A DNA stretch of 64,000 nt, taken from Sacculina carcini (lineage: Eukaryota > Arthropoda > Thecostraca > Sacculinidae). Below, one piece after another: positions 53,668 to 63,740 of this stretch. Both the position numbers and the translations under genes were made by a program. Below the pieces are notes generated by a model. It saw nothing but the letters and a program-made list of their open reading frames with translations. It did no database searches and had not been told where the DNA came from. Within the stretch, counting starts at the first letter, position 1, and every line of letters starts with the position of its first letter. Location: NCBI GenBank assembly GCA_916048095.2, contig OU696572.1, forward strand, positions 7,901,454-7,965,453, in the 5' to 3' direction.

Positions 53668-55980
53668 TCCCCCCTTGATCTCAAGATCAGTTTACAATAT
53701 AATCTCTAAACCATGTCGGGTCCTTCCTCACGCGACTCGACCTTCTCGGAGGAACAGTTTCTTCGCTTTCTTGTTCGGACCGTTCATCAACAGGCGCTTC
53801 ATCTTCGGACTCTTCTGAGAGGGCGCTAGTTGATCGCTGAATTGCTTCATCAGGAGCGCACACTCTTCCCGAACGATTTCTTCCGTCGTCTCTTCGCTTG
53901 AGCAGTCGAACATCCCTCACGTGTCTCGGCACTCCCCCGACTTCTACCACATGACCTGAAACTATACCAGTGACCGTACCCTCTTTCCATCGAGTAGTAC
54001 ACTTTGCAACTCCCGGTTTCGTCGCAACCAAGTCACCAACTCGAAACTCTGATATAATCGGACTGTCTGTGCTATGTCTGACACACGCAGGATGACGCCA
54101 CTCGTACGTATGCAGAGTTGCCGACGGAGCGGTGGCTTTGCGGCGGCCATCTTTTGCAGCGAGATTATACCAGAAAACCATCCTCAAAGGGTCGCTCCTA
54201 GACCTGGCTGCCATGTGCTTGACAGTGCGATGCACCCTCTCGACAATGCCGTTTCCTGATGGTCTATGGGCTGCACGGAATCTGCGGCGGACACCCCAGC
54301 TCTCACAAAGCCTCGCAAGTTTTTCTGATCTGAAAGCAGACCCATTGTCCATCAAAAGTTCGTCTGGCGGGCCTCTTTCCATGAATATTTGCTCAACCCG
54401 ACTGCTCACCTCAGCAGCATCTTCGGCCCTTATCTTGTGCCAAATCGCGAATCTGCTGGGCCCACAATCAATCACAGTTAGGTAGCATTCACCATTGTAA
54501 TGAGTAACGTCTAACGCAAGTCTACTCCAATTCAATTTCACTTCAAGCTCGCCGCGAACAAGTACAACCGGCGCAGGATCAATCATCTTGCAATCTCTGC
54601 AATTTCTCACTATACTTGTCATTTCCTTCCCCGTCACCTTCGGATTCGCTAGTCTCGCTAGATACAGGGAACGATCCACGCCTAGATGATGGTTGGCATG
54701 CCATTTCGATGCCGCATCCATGGCCACTGTACATGCATGTGAGTCGTGCGTCTTGAGCCATCTGTTAGGCACCCTCGTAAGTTTATCGGCCTTATTGTCA
54801 GCCGAATGTGTGAATTTTACGGTAATGTTCACCTTCATCTCGTCTACAATACTGCGCGAAATACCTAATCGTCTTCTCACCAAGACCTCCGACATCCCCG
54901 CCACTTTTATCCGGTTCTCGTCACATAGCATTGTCTTTAACCATTTCAACACTGTCGCTGAATCGGTTAACACTTCAATTGATGTCAAGTTCCACTTAAG
55001 AGCGAGGTTAACACCTTTCACAACAGCCTCTAGCTCGGCCAGATTTATATGCCCAAAATCCTCACTTTTCCGCAGCCAAGCGGCATCTTCTACAACATCT
55101 CCGTCTATCTCCAAACATACACCTGTAGCCAAGCTACTAGCGTCGCACCAGACGCGACCATGATCATTATCAGCAACATGAAATACACCTTTCACTGGAT
55201 CCTCAATCGTTACTCTTTGTATAACTTCTTTTAGGAAGTTTGACGCTGAAACACCCGCATTATCATCCCATCGTTCGCCCTGACATTTACGTTTTATGTA
55301 ACTGCACGCTACACGCAACCAACTGCAAACAGGATAATGCCCCAGGAGTTGCCCACAAACAGAAAACAATTGACGCTTGGTCAGCTCACCTTCACTATCG
55401 ATCTGCGGCAGTTCGTTCCCACGAGAGAAATGCAGCTTACCGTCACGAACGTCCTTCCTTAGAGACAGCCCAAGTATTCTTCCGCCATCAGGTGACTCCG
55501 GAGGCTTCGTTTGAAGTCCGTAGCGCGCCAGGTGTGCCACTACCGTCTCAGCGGTCACGACGTCCTCGTTGACGATGATGTCGTCGATGTAACTATCGGT
55601 ACCACTGCGCACCTTAGCGTCGGCCGCGAGGACAGCGTTTACAATTTTTGACATTGCCTTTGGCGCACAGTTAAGCCCGAATCCTAAGCGAGTTAGATAG
55701 TACAAGCTGCCATTATACCTGACCCGCTGATAACGCCAAAGCGACTCATCCATGTGTACCTGCAGATACGCAGACTTTAAATCGACAAGTTTGACTCGTT
55801 CCGGAAGCCTCCTCCACTTCCTTATAGTCTCATCACACACAGCAACATCAAGGCCGGGATGACAACTGACATAATCGTTGAGCTCCCTGTAATCCAATAC
55901 AGGCCGCACTTTTCCTTTACTTTTCTGAACTACCGCCATCAAAGGCAAAATTCCCTCAACATCTGACTGATCTTTACATT
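53226..55980 (-). mobile_element. LTR retrotransposon F, left part (RT to 3' LTR)
   Basis: Same lineage as A, B and C, on minus. RT from about 55970 (GILPLMAVVQ, KVRPVLDYRELN, RLGFGLNCAP, YIDDIIVNE), RNase H about 55170-54800 (WCDASSLATG, INLAELEAVVKG), integrase about 54690-54080 (HHCC region, DVTHYNGECYL, MDNGSAF, VERVHRTVK), purine tract and 3' LTR. The rest lies at 61411-61850, beyond element H. Apart from the insertion the coding part here looks open. Confidence 0.8.
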
Positions 55981-56439
55981 TGTGGCGTATGCGTGTATGT
56001 GCGTGTATGCAAGTGTAACGTCTGTGTGTAAGCAAGTGTAATGTATGCGCGTATGTGTGTAAGCAAGTGTAATGTATGCGTGTATGTGAGTAAGCAAGTG
56101 TAGAGTATGCGTGTCTGTGTGCATGTAACAAGTGTGGCAGTTTGTGCGAATGTGTGTGAAGCTTGTGTGTATGAACGTTTGTATGTTTGTCTGTAGCCCT
56201 AAGTGTCAGTGTGATTGTGCGCGTGAGAATCATGGTGTAGGTTTATGTGTGAGTCAATGTGTATGTGTGCGTGTGTGCACCGTTTCACGTCACGTGACCG
56301 AAAGTTATTTAATCCATGACTAAGCACAGCAATGTGAATTCCAGGCCAGTCATTCGTCAGGTATTGAGCTGTTCTTGTCCGGTGCCACAATACACCCAGC
56401 TTTATCTGTGCCATCTTTATATGTGGCTTGACCACCACA
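55981..56439 (+). repeat. 5' LTR of element H
   Basis: 459 bases, TGTGGCGTATGCG..ACCACCACA. The first 130 bases contain three tandem copies of a ~31-base unit with TAAGCAAGTGTAATGTATGC. Appears identical to 60952-61410. Confidence 0.9.
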
Positions 56440-56510
56440 TATTGGTGCCCCGAGTGAGGATCAATCGGTGAGTCTTCATTTCGTATTCTTCTCACTCTCA
56501 TTCTGTTAAG

Positions 56511-57317
56511 ATGGTTACGCCGATGGAGGATGTAGAACCTATGGCGAACCCGTTTTTCCCAACGGCACTGGTGGCTGTTAAACCTCCACAGTTCAGTACT
56601 GAGTCAGTGAAGGGTTGGACAGCAAACATGGACGCCCAATTCCATTTGGCGAAGATAGTAGCCGAAGAGACACGGTATTTTCACGCCGTGGCGGCATTGC
56701 CGCCTGCTGTGACATCGCGCATCAGCCCACAGGTAATGGAAAGTCATAGTTACTCGCAGCTCAAGGAAGCGTTGGAGAACATGTTTTCCAAGACAAAATC
56801 CGAAGTATTCGAGGATCTTCTCTCCAGGTTGACATTGGCAGGCCGCCCCTCAGCAGCGCTATCGGAGCTCCGGCGGACGGCGGCCAGTGTGGGGGCTGGA
56901 GATGACCTTGTGCGGCACAAGTTCTTAAAATCATTGCCGCCTGCGATTACTTCCGCCCTGGCAGCGCAGCAGGACTTATCGCTGGACCAGATGGGATCAC
57001 TGGCGGATGAGCTGGTACCGCTGGTGAGCTCACCGTGCATGTCCGTGGAGAACATTCGCGGGATATCAGCATCAAGTTCACAGCAACGGCATCAGGGGCA
57101 GGAGCGAGCTGCCAATAGCCGGCGTGAATATCTGCATGCTGGTCTGCGTCCCTTCCGGCGGGGTCAGCGCCCACAGGTGTGCCGGGCACACATATTCTTC
57201 GGTGAGCAGGCCCGCACCTGTAAACCGTGGTGTCGCTGGCCAAACAAAAACCCGAATATTCAGGTGGAGCCATCGTCTCGCTCAGCGTCGCCAGCTCGCC
57301 AGCAGCCGGAAAACTGA
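56511..57317 (+). CDS. Element H gag
   Basis: 268 residues. Starts MVTPMEDVEPMANPFFPT, then the CsRn1-type capsid region (VKGWTANMDAQFHLAKI; VMESHSYSQLKEALENMF; LRRTAASVGAGDDLVRHKFL). It ends with the finger CRAHIFFGEQARTCKPWC, a CHCC pattern in place of the usual CCHC. Overlaps pol by about 90 bases in another frame; such families use a ribosomal frameshift there. Confidence 0.85.
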   Translation: MVTPMEDVEPMANPFFPTALVAVKPPQFSTESVKGWTANMDAQFHLAKIVAEETRYFHAVAALPPAVTSRISPQVMESHSYSQLKEALENMFSKTKSEVFEDLLSRLTLAGRPSAALSELRRTAASVGAGDDLVRHKFLKSLPPAITSALAAQQDLSLDQMGSLADELVPLVSSPCMSVENIRGISASSSQQRHQGQERAANSRREYLHAGLRPFRRGQRPQVCRAHIFFGEQARTCKPWCRWPNKNPNIQVEPSSRSASPARQQPEN

Positions 57318-60300
57318 CTGGGCAGGTAGGCTCCGCTGTGACAGCGCACCTGCCCCTCTTGCAGATCACAGCAGTCGTGTACGCTCACAAACTAAACTTC
57401 ATCGTCGATACAGGGGCGGCGGTATCAATTGTACCCCCGTCAGTGGTGTCGGTGACAGCAGTTCAGCCTAGTGCTGTGAGTCTCAGCTCGGCCGCAGGTC
57501 AATCTATCAGCGTGCACGGTGAAGTAAATTTGCAGCTGGGTGTACGCTGCCTACGTCGCGAATTTTCATGGACGTTTGTTGTTGCTGAAGTGACACAGCC
57601 GATCATAGGGCAAGATTTTCTCGCACATTTCGGCCTCGTTGTTGATTGCCGACGCCGGCGAGTTTTTGACCCGAGCACTGAAATGGCAACAGAGTGTGCG
57701 GTCTCCCAAGTGGCTACATGTGGCTTGGTCGTTAACGACATCTCGCCGCTACCGACAGATGTTCAGCATTTACTTGGCCAGTTCCCAGCACTAACGTCTA
57801 CTGCTTCTGCAAATGCATCGCCTGATGTTAGCTGCAGTGTCACTCACTCCATCGACACGGGTAGTGCAGCGCCGACATTTGCGTCTCCTCGGCGGCTCAA
57901 CCAGGAACGCGAAGAAGCGGCAAAGCGTGTGTTTAACGACCTGCTACGACAAGGAGTTGTTCGTCCATCAAACTCACCGTGGGCGTCCCCACTCCACCTC
58001 GTGCCAAAACGGACACCAGGTGAGTGGCGTGTCACCGGTGATTATCGGGCGTTGAACGCTCGCACGATTCCGGATCGGTACCCGCTGCCTCACATATATG
58101 ATATGTCTTCGAGAATACACGGCAAGTCCGTGTTTAGCAAAATAGACCTGGTGAAAGCCTATTATAACGTTCCAATGGCGGAGCGTGACATTCCGAAAAC
58201 CGCGGTGACTACTCCGTTCGGGCTGTACGAGTACGTTTATATGCCGCTCGGCTTGAGAAACAGCGGGGCGACATTTCAGCGGTTCATGGATGATGCATTT
58301 CGGCATCTAAGGTGCGCATTCGTGTACCTGGACGACGTTTTGATTTATTCTGACAACGCCAAACAGCACGCAGCCGACCTCGCCGCTGTGTTTGATGTGC
58401 TTCAGCAGCACCGCCTCCGGCTGGCGTTGGAGAAATGCCAGTTCTTTTGCGACTGTGTTCAGTTCCTCGGCCACGAGATCAGCGCCAACGGTATCGGCCC
58501 TCCGCGTGAACGTGTGTCCGCAATTGCTGAGTTGCAGCGCCCAAATGACATCGCCGGTCTGCGCAGATTCTTGGGCATGATCGGATTTTACCGAAGGATG
58601 GTGCCACATTTCTCAGATATCGCGTTTCCGCTGACCGAGATACTCCGAAAACAGCCAAAGAATGTGCCGCTGGAGTGGACGCAGGCCGCTGAGGAAGCAT
58701 TCGACGCACTCAAGAGTGCCCTGTCGCAAGTGTGTCTGCTGGTCGCTCCTAACCCAGCGGTTGAGACCTACCATCTCGTCACGGACTGCTCGTCTCACGC
58801 TGCCGGTGCTGCGCTTCATCAGATCGTAAACGGTTTTCCGCAGCCGATTGCATTTTTCTCCAAAAAACTGTCACAGCCACAGCAGAAATATGCAGTCTTT
58901 GATCGGGAGCTGCTGGCAGCATATCTGGCCGTGCTACATTTTCGACATACCCTAGAAGGTCGACACGTCGTCTTATTCACGGACCATAAACCACTGGTCG
59001 GAGCATTTTACAGTTCGAAGCCGGCGAAATTGGACCGACAACAGCGCCATCTATCCGTGTTGGCAGAATTCGTCTCTGACTTTCAGCACGTGAAAGGCGC
59101 AGATAACGTCGTTGCCGACTGCCTGTCGCGACCAGCGTGTGCCGTGAACGTTGACGTCTGGGATCTCCCTGCTCTGGCAGCAGCTCAGGCGTCCGACGAA
59201 GAGACGCAGAGAAACCTGTCTCGTCTCAAAGCGTTCGAGATTAGTGGAGACCACTCTCTCTACTGCGACATGTCAACGACACAGCCGCGACCTTTTGTGC
59301 CAGGCCCTCTACGGGAAACCATTTTCGCTCATCTTGACGGCATTTCACATCCCGGCATGCAAGGAAGCATCAAGCTAATCAAGAGCAGATATTTCTGGCC
59401 ATCATTGGACCGTGACGTCAAGTCATGGGTAAAAGCATGCTTGGCGTGCCAGAGATCGAAGGTCCATCGACACACAAAGCCGCCGCCGACGCCGTTCAGT
59501 GAGTCTGATGGTCGTTTCGAGACCGTTCACATGGACATCGTGGGACCGTTGCCGCCAATGCAGATGCCAGGACATCCTTTTGCAAATCATTTCCGATTTG
59601 TGCTGACCTTGCTTGATCGAGCTTCGAAGTGGATTGAAGCTGTCCCATTGGCAGACATCACCGCCGAGACAGTAGCACGGTCATTCGTCGAGTCTTGGGT
59701 GTCTCGTTTCGGTGTACCGGTGTACATCGTCACCGACCGCGGCAAGCAGTTTGAGGCCGATATGCTCAAGCAAATGGCGACGGTCATCGGTTTCCACCGG
59801 CTGCGAACAGCCGCATATCACCCACAATCCAATGGCATGCTCGAGAGACGCCATCGTGTGCTGAAAGCTGCGATAATGGCACGCCGCCAGGATTGGTTGG
59901 CCGCGCTGCCCGTCGTGCTATTAGGCATGCGGATGCTGCCATCAGACGCAGGGGTGTCGCCGTTCAGCGCAGTGACGGGAACCGAGCTGATGTGCCCACG
60001 TGTACTCGTCGACCCAGCAGCGTCCGCCACTGTGCAACACAAGTTTGTGAAAGATTTAGCACACCGCATGTCTGAGGTCGATTTTCGCCGCCTCTCCGAG
60101 GGCTCAGCACACCGCGAGACAACTGCACACATTCCAATGGAGCTCGACCGATGTACGCACGTATGGGTACGTGTGGACCGAGTGCGTCACGCGCTGGAAG
60201 CGCCGTACCACGGCCCGTTCCGCGTGATTCACCGTGGACCAGTCGTGTTCGCAATCGAGCTACCGTCTGGCGCAACCGACACGGTTTCTATCGCCCGGTT

Positions 60301-60571
60301 AAAGCCGGCCGTGCTGCCAGTGTTGCCGCCTTCACCGTCGTCGCAGAAACCAGCTACAACTCACACGGACATTTCTCCAGCTGCGACTCAATCGGCATCG
60401 GCAGCCAATCATTCAGGTGACTGCTCTCCAAACACAAATGCACCGACAGCTGACACACAGGCTGACACACCAGCTATCAGTCAGCATTCCACTGATCAGA
60501 CAGTGTCTAGTCGAACACGCTCAGGGCGTACAGTGCGTTTTAAAGGCAAACCTGATTTCTATTATTTTTGA
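57227..60571 (+). CDS. Element H pol (protease, RT, RNase H, integrase)
   Basis: 1114 codons open. Protease near residue 60 (IVDTGAAVSIVP); RT about 250-420 (WRVTGDYRALNARTIPDRYP, PLGLRNSGATFQRFMD, VYLDDVLIYS); RNase H about 510-625 (LVTDCSSHAAGAAL, FDRELLAAYLAV, FTDHKPLVGAF, NVVADCLSR); integrase HHCC (HPGMQGSIKL..CLACQRSK) and core (HMDIVGPL, TDRGKQFE, PQSNGMLERRHR). No chromodomain. Makes and inserts element DNA. Confidence 0.9.
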   Translation: MVSLAKQKPEYSGGAIVSLSVASSPAAGKLTGQVGSAVTAHLPLLQITAVVYAHKLNFIVDTGAAVSIVPPSVVSVTAVQPSAVSLSSAAGQSISVHGEVNLQLGVRCLRREFSWTFVVAEVTQPIIGQDFLAHFGLVVDCRRRRVFDPSTEMATECAVSQVATCGLVVNDISPLPTDVQHLLGQFPALTSTASANASPDVSCSVTHSIDTGSAAPTFASPRRLNQEREEAAKRVFNDLLRQGVVRPSNSPWASPLHLVPKRTPGEWRVTGDYRALNARTIPDRYPLPHIYDMSSRIHGKSVFSKIDLVKAYYNVPMAERDIPKTAVTTPFGLYEYVYMPLGLRNSGATFQRFMDDAFRHLRCAFVYLDDVLIYSDNAKQHAADLAAVFDVLQQHRLRLALEKCQFFCDCVQFLGHEISANGIGPPRERVSAIAELQRPNDIAGLRRFLGMIGFYRRMVPHFSDIAFPLTEILRKQPKNVPLEWTQAAEEAFDALKSALSQVCLLVAPNPAVETYHLVTDCSSHAAGAALHQIVNGFPQPIAFFSKKLSQPQQKYAVFDRELLAAYLAVLHFRHTLEGRHVVLFTDHKPLVGAFYSSKPAKLDRQQRHLSVLAEFVSDFQHVKGADNVVADCLSRPACAVNVDVWDLPALAAAQASDEETQRNLSRLKAFEISGDHSLYCDMSTTQPRPFVPGPLRETIFAHLDGISHPGMQGSIKLIKSRYFWPSLDRDVKSWVKACLACQRSKVHRHTKPPPTPFSESDGRFETVHMDIVGPLPPMQMPGHPFANHFRFVLTLLDRASKWIEAVPLADITAETVARSFVESWVSRFGVPVYIVTDRGKQFEADMLKQMATVIGFHRLRTAAYHPQSNGMLERRHRVLKAAIMARRQDWLAALPVVLLGMRMLPSDAGVSPFSAVTGTELMCPRVLVDPAASATVQHKFVKDLAHRMSEVDFRRLSEGSAHRETTAHIPMELDRCTHVWVRVDRVRHALEAPYHGPFRVIHRGPVVFAIELPSGATDTVSIARLKPAVLPVLPPSPSSQKPATTHTDISPAATQSASAANHSGDCSPNTNAPTADTQADTPAISQHSTDQTVSSRTRSGRTVRFKGKPDFYYF

Positions 60572-60951
60572 TGTTTGCGTCATTTATATTTTGTCACATT
60601 TTGTAAACTTCTAGTCAGTTTGCGCAACATTATTGTTTTGCGCGATTTATCGATTTGCTGTGGATTCGTGTTGTCATAATTCATGTTTGATGTTATTTAA
60701 TCATGGTTTATTGTTAATTCGTGTTGATATGATTGTTGTCATTGTTATAGCGTGGCAATGATTAGTTCAATTCGTACAGTGCTGTGGCACATTTACACAT
60801 GTGTATGCACGTTATTTGGTGTGATTTTCATTGTGTGCAGTAAGCGCTAGGTTCCTGCGATCACACCTATGTACCTTCACCTTGTACTTCATTGTCAAGT
60901 TCAACCGCGTTGTTATGGTTTTGATTGCTCTGCAACTGGCAGGGGAGTGAC
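60572..60951 (+). other. Element H 3' untranslated stretch
   Basis: T-rich sequence with no frame, between the end of pol and the purine tract before the 3' LTR. Nothing else seen. Confidence 0.6.
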
Positions 60952-61410
60952 TGTGGCGTATGCGTGTATGTGCGTGTATGCAAGTGTAACGTCTGTGTGT
61001 AAGCAAGTGTAATGTATGCGCGTATGTGTGTAAGCAAGTGTAATGTATGCGTGTATGTGAGTAAGCAAGTGTAGAGTATGCGTGTCTGTGTGCATGTAAC
61101 AAGTGTGGCAGTTTGTGCGAATGTGTGTGAAGCTTGTGTGTATGAACGTTTGTATGTTTGTCTGTAGCCCTAAGTGTCAGTGTGATTGTGCGCGTGAGAA
61201 TCATGGTGTAGGTTTATGTGTGAGTCAATGTGTATGTGTGCGTGTGTGCACCGTTTCACGTCACGTGACCGAAAGTTATTTAATCCATGACTAAGCACAG
61301 CAATGTGAATTCCAGGCCAGTCATTCGTCAGGTATTGAGCTGTTCTTGTCCGGTGCCACAATACACCCAGCTTTATCTGTGCCATCTTTATATGTGGCTT
61401 GACCACCACA
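60952..61410 (+). repeat. 3' LTR of element H
   Basis: 459 bases, partner of 55981-56439; no difference noticed. Confidence 0.9.
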
Positions 61411-61850
61411 CATTCACTAAGCCAACCCTTACTGATCCAGTCCTCAATTTCCCGTCTCCACTCGTCCTGTATCGCCTCATCCTGAACACTGCTGTACTCA
61501 CTGACAGTGTTACTCAATTTGGGCTCCACACCATCCTTCCACCGCCAAGAAACGGTCCACTTCCCACCACTGAACCTGGCGTCGAAATCAGAGTCATGCA
61601 CCTTCAAGAAATCGTCAGCTTCACAAGATGACACACCATTAAGATTATCATGTGAGTAGTGTGGTGCAGTATAAATGTCCATGTTACTACGGGTAGAATC
61701 GTCAAGGTTGAAAATTGCTTTGAAGCAGGTGGACCGGCTTCCAAATGTGACACCCTGCTCCCCAATATACACGCCGCCAAGTTGCCTAATGACGTCCATC
61801 CCAAAACTTGCTTTGACACCACCCAGTAAGCCACTGGCAACAATGCATGT
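61411..61850 (-). mobile_element. LTR retrotransposon F, right part (protease end to RT entry)
   Basis: On minus: GMDVIRQLGGVYIGEQGV (end of protease region), a linker with DFDARFSGGKWTVSWRWKDG, and EIEDWISKGWLSE, the entry to RT, just before element H. Matches the equivalent stretches of A, B and C. gag and the 5' LTR are absent to the right. Confidence 0.75.
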
Positions 61851-61953
61851 ATTTACTATTTCTTGTATTGTTAACTGTTCAATTAATCGCTTCCAATTGT
61901 TTGTGCGTTCATATTTGTTTCATTGTATGTATGGATTTGCTGCGTGTATGATG

Positions 61954-61967
61954 GTTGCCATAGCAAC
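61954..61967 (+). promoter_or_regulatory. Perfect X-box (RFX site)
   Basis: GTTGCCATAGCAAC, matching GTNRCC-AT-RGYAAC exactly and nearly palindromic. It lies in 104 bases of non-element DNA between F and G, 22 bases before a possible start codon. Shares CCATAGCAAC with the X-box before CFAP36. Confidence 0.5.
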
Positions 61968-61989
61968 CAGCAATCAACAATGTCGCGAG

Positions 61990-62012
61990 ATGAGCGAGTT
62001 TAGTTGGCTGAA
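61990..62012 (+). other. Possible first coding exon (MSEFSWLK)
   Basis: ATG at 61990 reads MSEFSWL plus two bases and then a donor-like AA|GTAAGAG at 62013. A competing ATG at 61979 gives only seven codons. Element G starts 65 bases later, in what would be intron 1. I do not recognise the protein, and eight residues are too few to identify one. Confidence 0.25.
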
Positions 62013-62077
62013 GTAAGAGAGTGGAGTGTGGAGTATGGAATGATTGTCGCTGTAATTTGTTGTATTAGGAGATAGTT

Positions 62078-62235
62078 TGTAGTGTGATGCTGCCCCGCCC
62101 AGAGGGCGCGGGCGCGGCTAGCGTGGATGACGCTACCCGCTACGAGTCAGTGTGTGTCCAGCAGTGGTTGTGTGCAGGTCGTGACGTTGTTACCCTATTG
62201 TTCGTGTGGTATTGTGATCGTAAATATATCATACA
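62078..62235 (+). repeat. 5' LTR of element G
   Basis: 158 bases, from TGTAGTGTG to ATACA. Bounded by similarity to the 3' LTR of E and by the primer-site-like TGGCGCAGCCGACT that follows at once (62236). Confidence 0.7.
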
Positions 62236-63740
62236 TGGCGCAGCCGACTGAGACTCAGCAGGCTCTTCTGGAAGGTCAGCAACGACAGCTGGACCAGTTG
62301 ACATCGCTGGTAAGCATGCTCGCCCGGCAGCAGCTGGAACCGGCAGCCCCCGCCGGTGCACCTGCTGTGGCTCCCCGGGTGAATGCCCCGCCGCCAGCCC
62401 GCCTGTCCTACGACACGACTGCAGCTGGGTTCACAGCGTGGAAGGAACGAGTGCTGGCTCATGGCACGTTATCTGGCAGCGAAAAACTCAGCCCAGCCCA
62501 GCAACAAGCGCTGCTCACCACGCTGCTGGACGATGAGTGGTGCCGCATCATCCGACACTCTGTGGCTCTGCCGGCGGACGCTGATCTGCCAGCCTGCATT
62601 GAGCTGCTGGAAAACCACCAGCGGTCACGTCAACAGGTGTTAGTGCAGCGCCGGCATTTTTTCTCCCGCCGCCAGCACGACGGGGAGAAGGTGGGTGACT
62701 TCGTGCTCTCCCTGCGTGAGATTGCGGCCTGCTGCGATTTCTGCAGCAGTTGCCGCGATGAGCGCATTCGCGACCAGATCATCATGGGGACCGCTGACTC
62801 CACAGCCCTGCACCAGCTGCTGCAGGTTGCCCACAACGAATTGTCGCTGGAGAGGGCAGTCAAAATTTGCGAGTCAGCGGAGTGCGTCCGCCATGATGTT
62901 GTGGCCATGCAGCGAGCCACGCCCGATGTGGCTAGTTCGGCCACCATCCGTACAGAGGTCGCCGCCGTGCGCCGTCAACCACTGCGCATGCGCGAGCAGT
63001 TCGGCCGGCAGCCACTGCGCATGCGCGACCAGCATGACCGTCAACCACTGCGCATGCGCGACCAACCGAACCTGCAGTCAGCTGATGGTGGCAGCGGCTC
63101 TGCATGCGATCGCTGCGGCCAAAGACACCAGACGGCGCCATGCCGCGCTGCTGACTGCGTCTGTCGCCGATGCGGAAAGCGCGGCCACTACGCGCGTGCA
63201 TGCCGTGCGTCCCAGTCCGGCGCGGGCCGCCGCCGAAACAACTTCGTCGAATATGTTGGCTGTGATGCAAACGATGGTGTTGTGAACGACGAAAATACAC
63301 AAGACACATTGTATATCTGTGATATTTTTGATCGTGCTGAACGCACCCGTTTGACCACCGTGGGCCTAACCGTTTCCGTGGGGGTGCACCAACCGCGCAA
63401 AATCACATGGCGCTGTGATTCTGGGGCCGATGTCTCCGTAGTAGATGCTGTAGTCGCGCAGCAGCTCGGGGTAGCCGCCAAGAGCTTATGTCCACCGCCG
63501 TCGCGCCTGCGGGTCGCCAACGGCCAGCCACTGCGGTGTTTGGGTACATTCGAGGCGCTGCTGCGACTTGGCGACGCTTCTTGCTGCTGCGACTTGGCGA
63601 CGCTTCTTGCCGCTCCACAGTGTACGTGGTGCCGTCAGTGCGGCGCCCTCTGCTCTGTTGGCGGGACGCAGTGGAACTGCGCCTGCTGCACCGCGCATTT
63701 CCGCGCCAGATGTCACGCGAGCAGTATCTACAGCAGGTGA
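62235..63740 (+). CDS. Element G gag-protease
   Basis: Starts MAQPTETQQALLEGQQRQLD. A capsid-like region (about residues 60-200: FTAWKERVLAHG; RRHFFSRRQHDGEKVGDFVL) is followed by an Arg-rich stretch with three 11-residue repeats of RQPLRMR (about 62974-63070). Then come two knuckles (CDRCGQRHQTAPC, CRRCGKRGHYARAC near 63163) and an aspartic protease (CDSGADVSVVD near 63417). gag and protease share a frame. The start codon overlaps the primer site. Confidence 0.75.
   Translation: MAQPTETQQALLEGQQRQLDQLTSLVSMLARQQLEPAAPAGAPAVAPRVNAPPPARLSYDTTAAGFTAWKERVLAHGTLSGSEKLSPAQQQALLTTLLDDEWCRIIRHSVALPADADLPACIELLENHQRSRQQVLVQRRHFFSRRQHDGEKVGDFVLSLREIAACCDFCSSCRDERIRDQIIMGTADSTALHQLLQVAHNELSLERAVKICESAECVRHDVVAMQRATPDVASSATIRTEVAAVRRQPLRMREQFGRQPLRMRDQHDRQPLRMRDQPNLQSADGGSGSACDRCGQRHQTAPCRAADCVCRRCGKRGHYARACRASQSGAGRRRNNFVEYVGCDANDGVVNDENTQDTLYICDIFDRAERTRLTTVGLTVSVGVHQPRKITWRCDSGADVSVVDAVVAQQLGVAAKSLCPPPSRLRVANGQPLRCLGTFEALLRLGDASCCCDLATLLAAPQCTWCRQCGALCSVGGTQWNCACCTAHFRARCHASSIYSR

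Larger units (their letters stand above)
55981..61410 (+). mobile_element. CsRn1-like Ty3/Gypsy LTR retrotransposon H, looks whole, very young
   Basis: 5.43 kb inserted in element F. The two 459-base LTRs (55981-56439, 60952-61410) appear identical by eye. Flanking 4-base duplication CATT (55977-55980, 61411-61414). A primer-binding site TGGTGCCCCGAGTG lies just inside the 5' LTR (about 56443); purine tract GGCAGGGGAG precedes the 3' LTR. Gag has a CHCC-type finger as in CsRn1/Kabuki elements. gag and pol overlap in different frames, as usual for the family. No break seen. Confidence 0.9.

Noticed and set aside
53412-53684. Tyr/Ile-repeat frames over the (TA)n run
   Set aside because: Low-complexity microsatellite translation inside the LTR of F.
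55939-56124. His/Thr/Leu-rich frames on minus over the LTRs of H
   Set aside because: They are translations of the GT-rich LTR, repeated identically in both copies, without domain content.
57124-57471. Small frames overlapping the gag/pol junction of H
   Set aside because: Shadows of the gag and pol frames.
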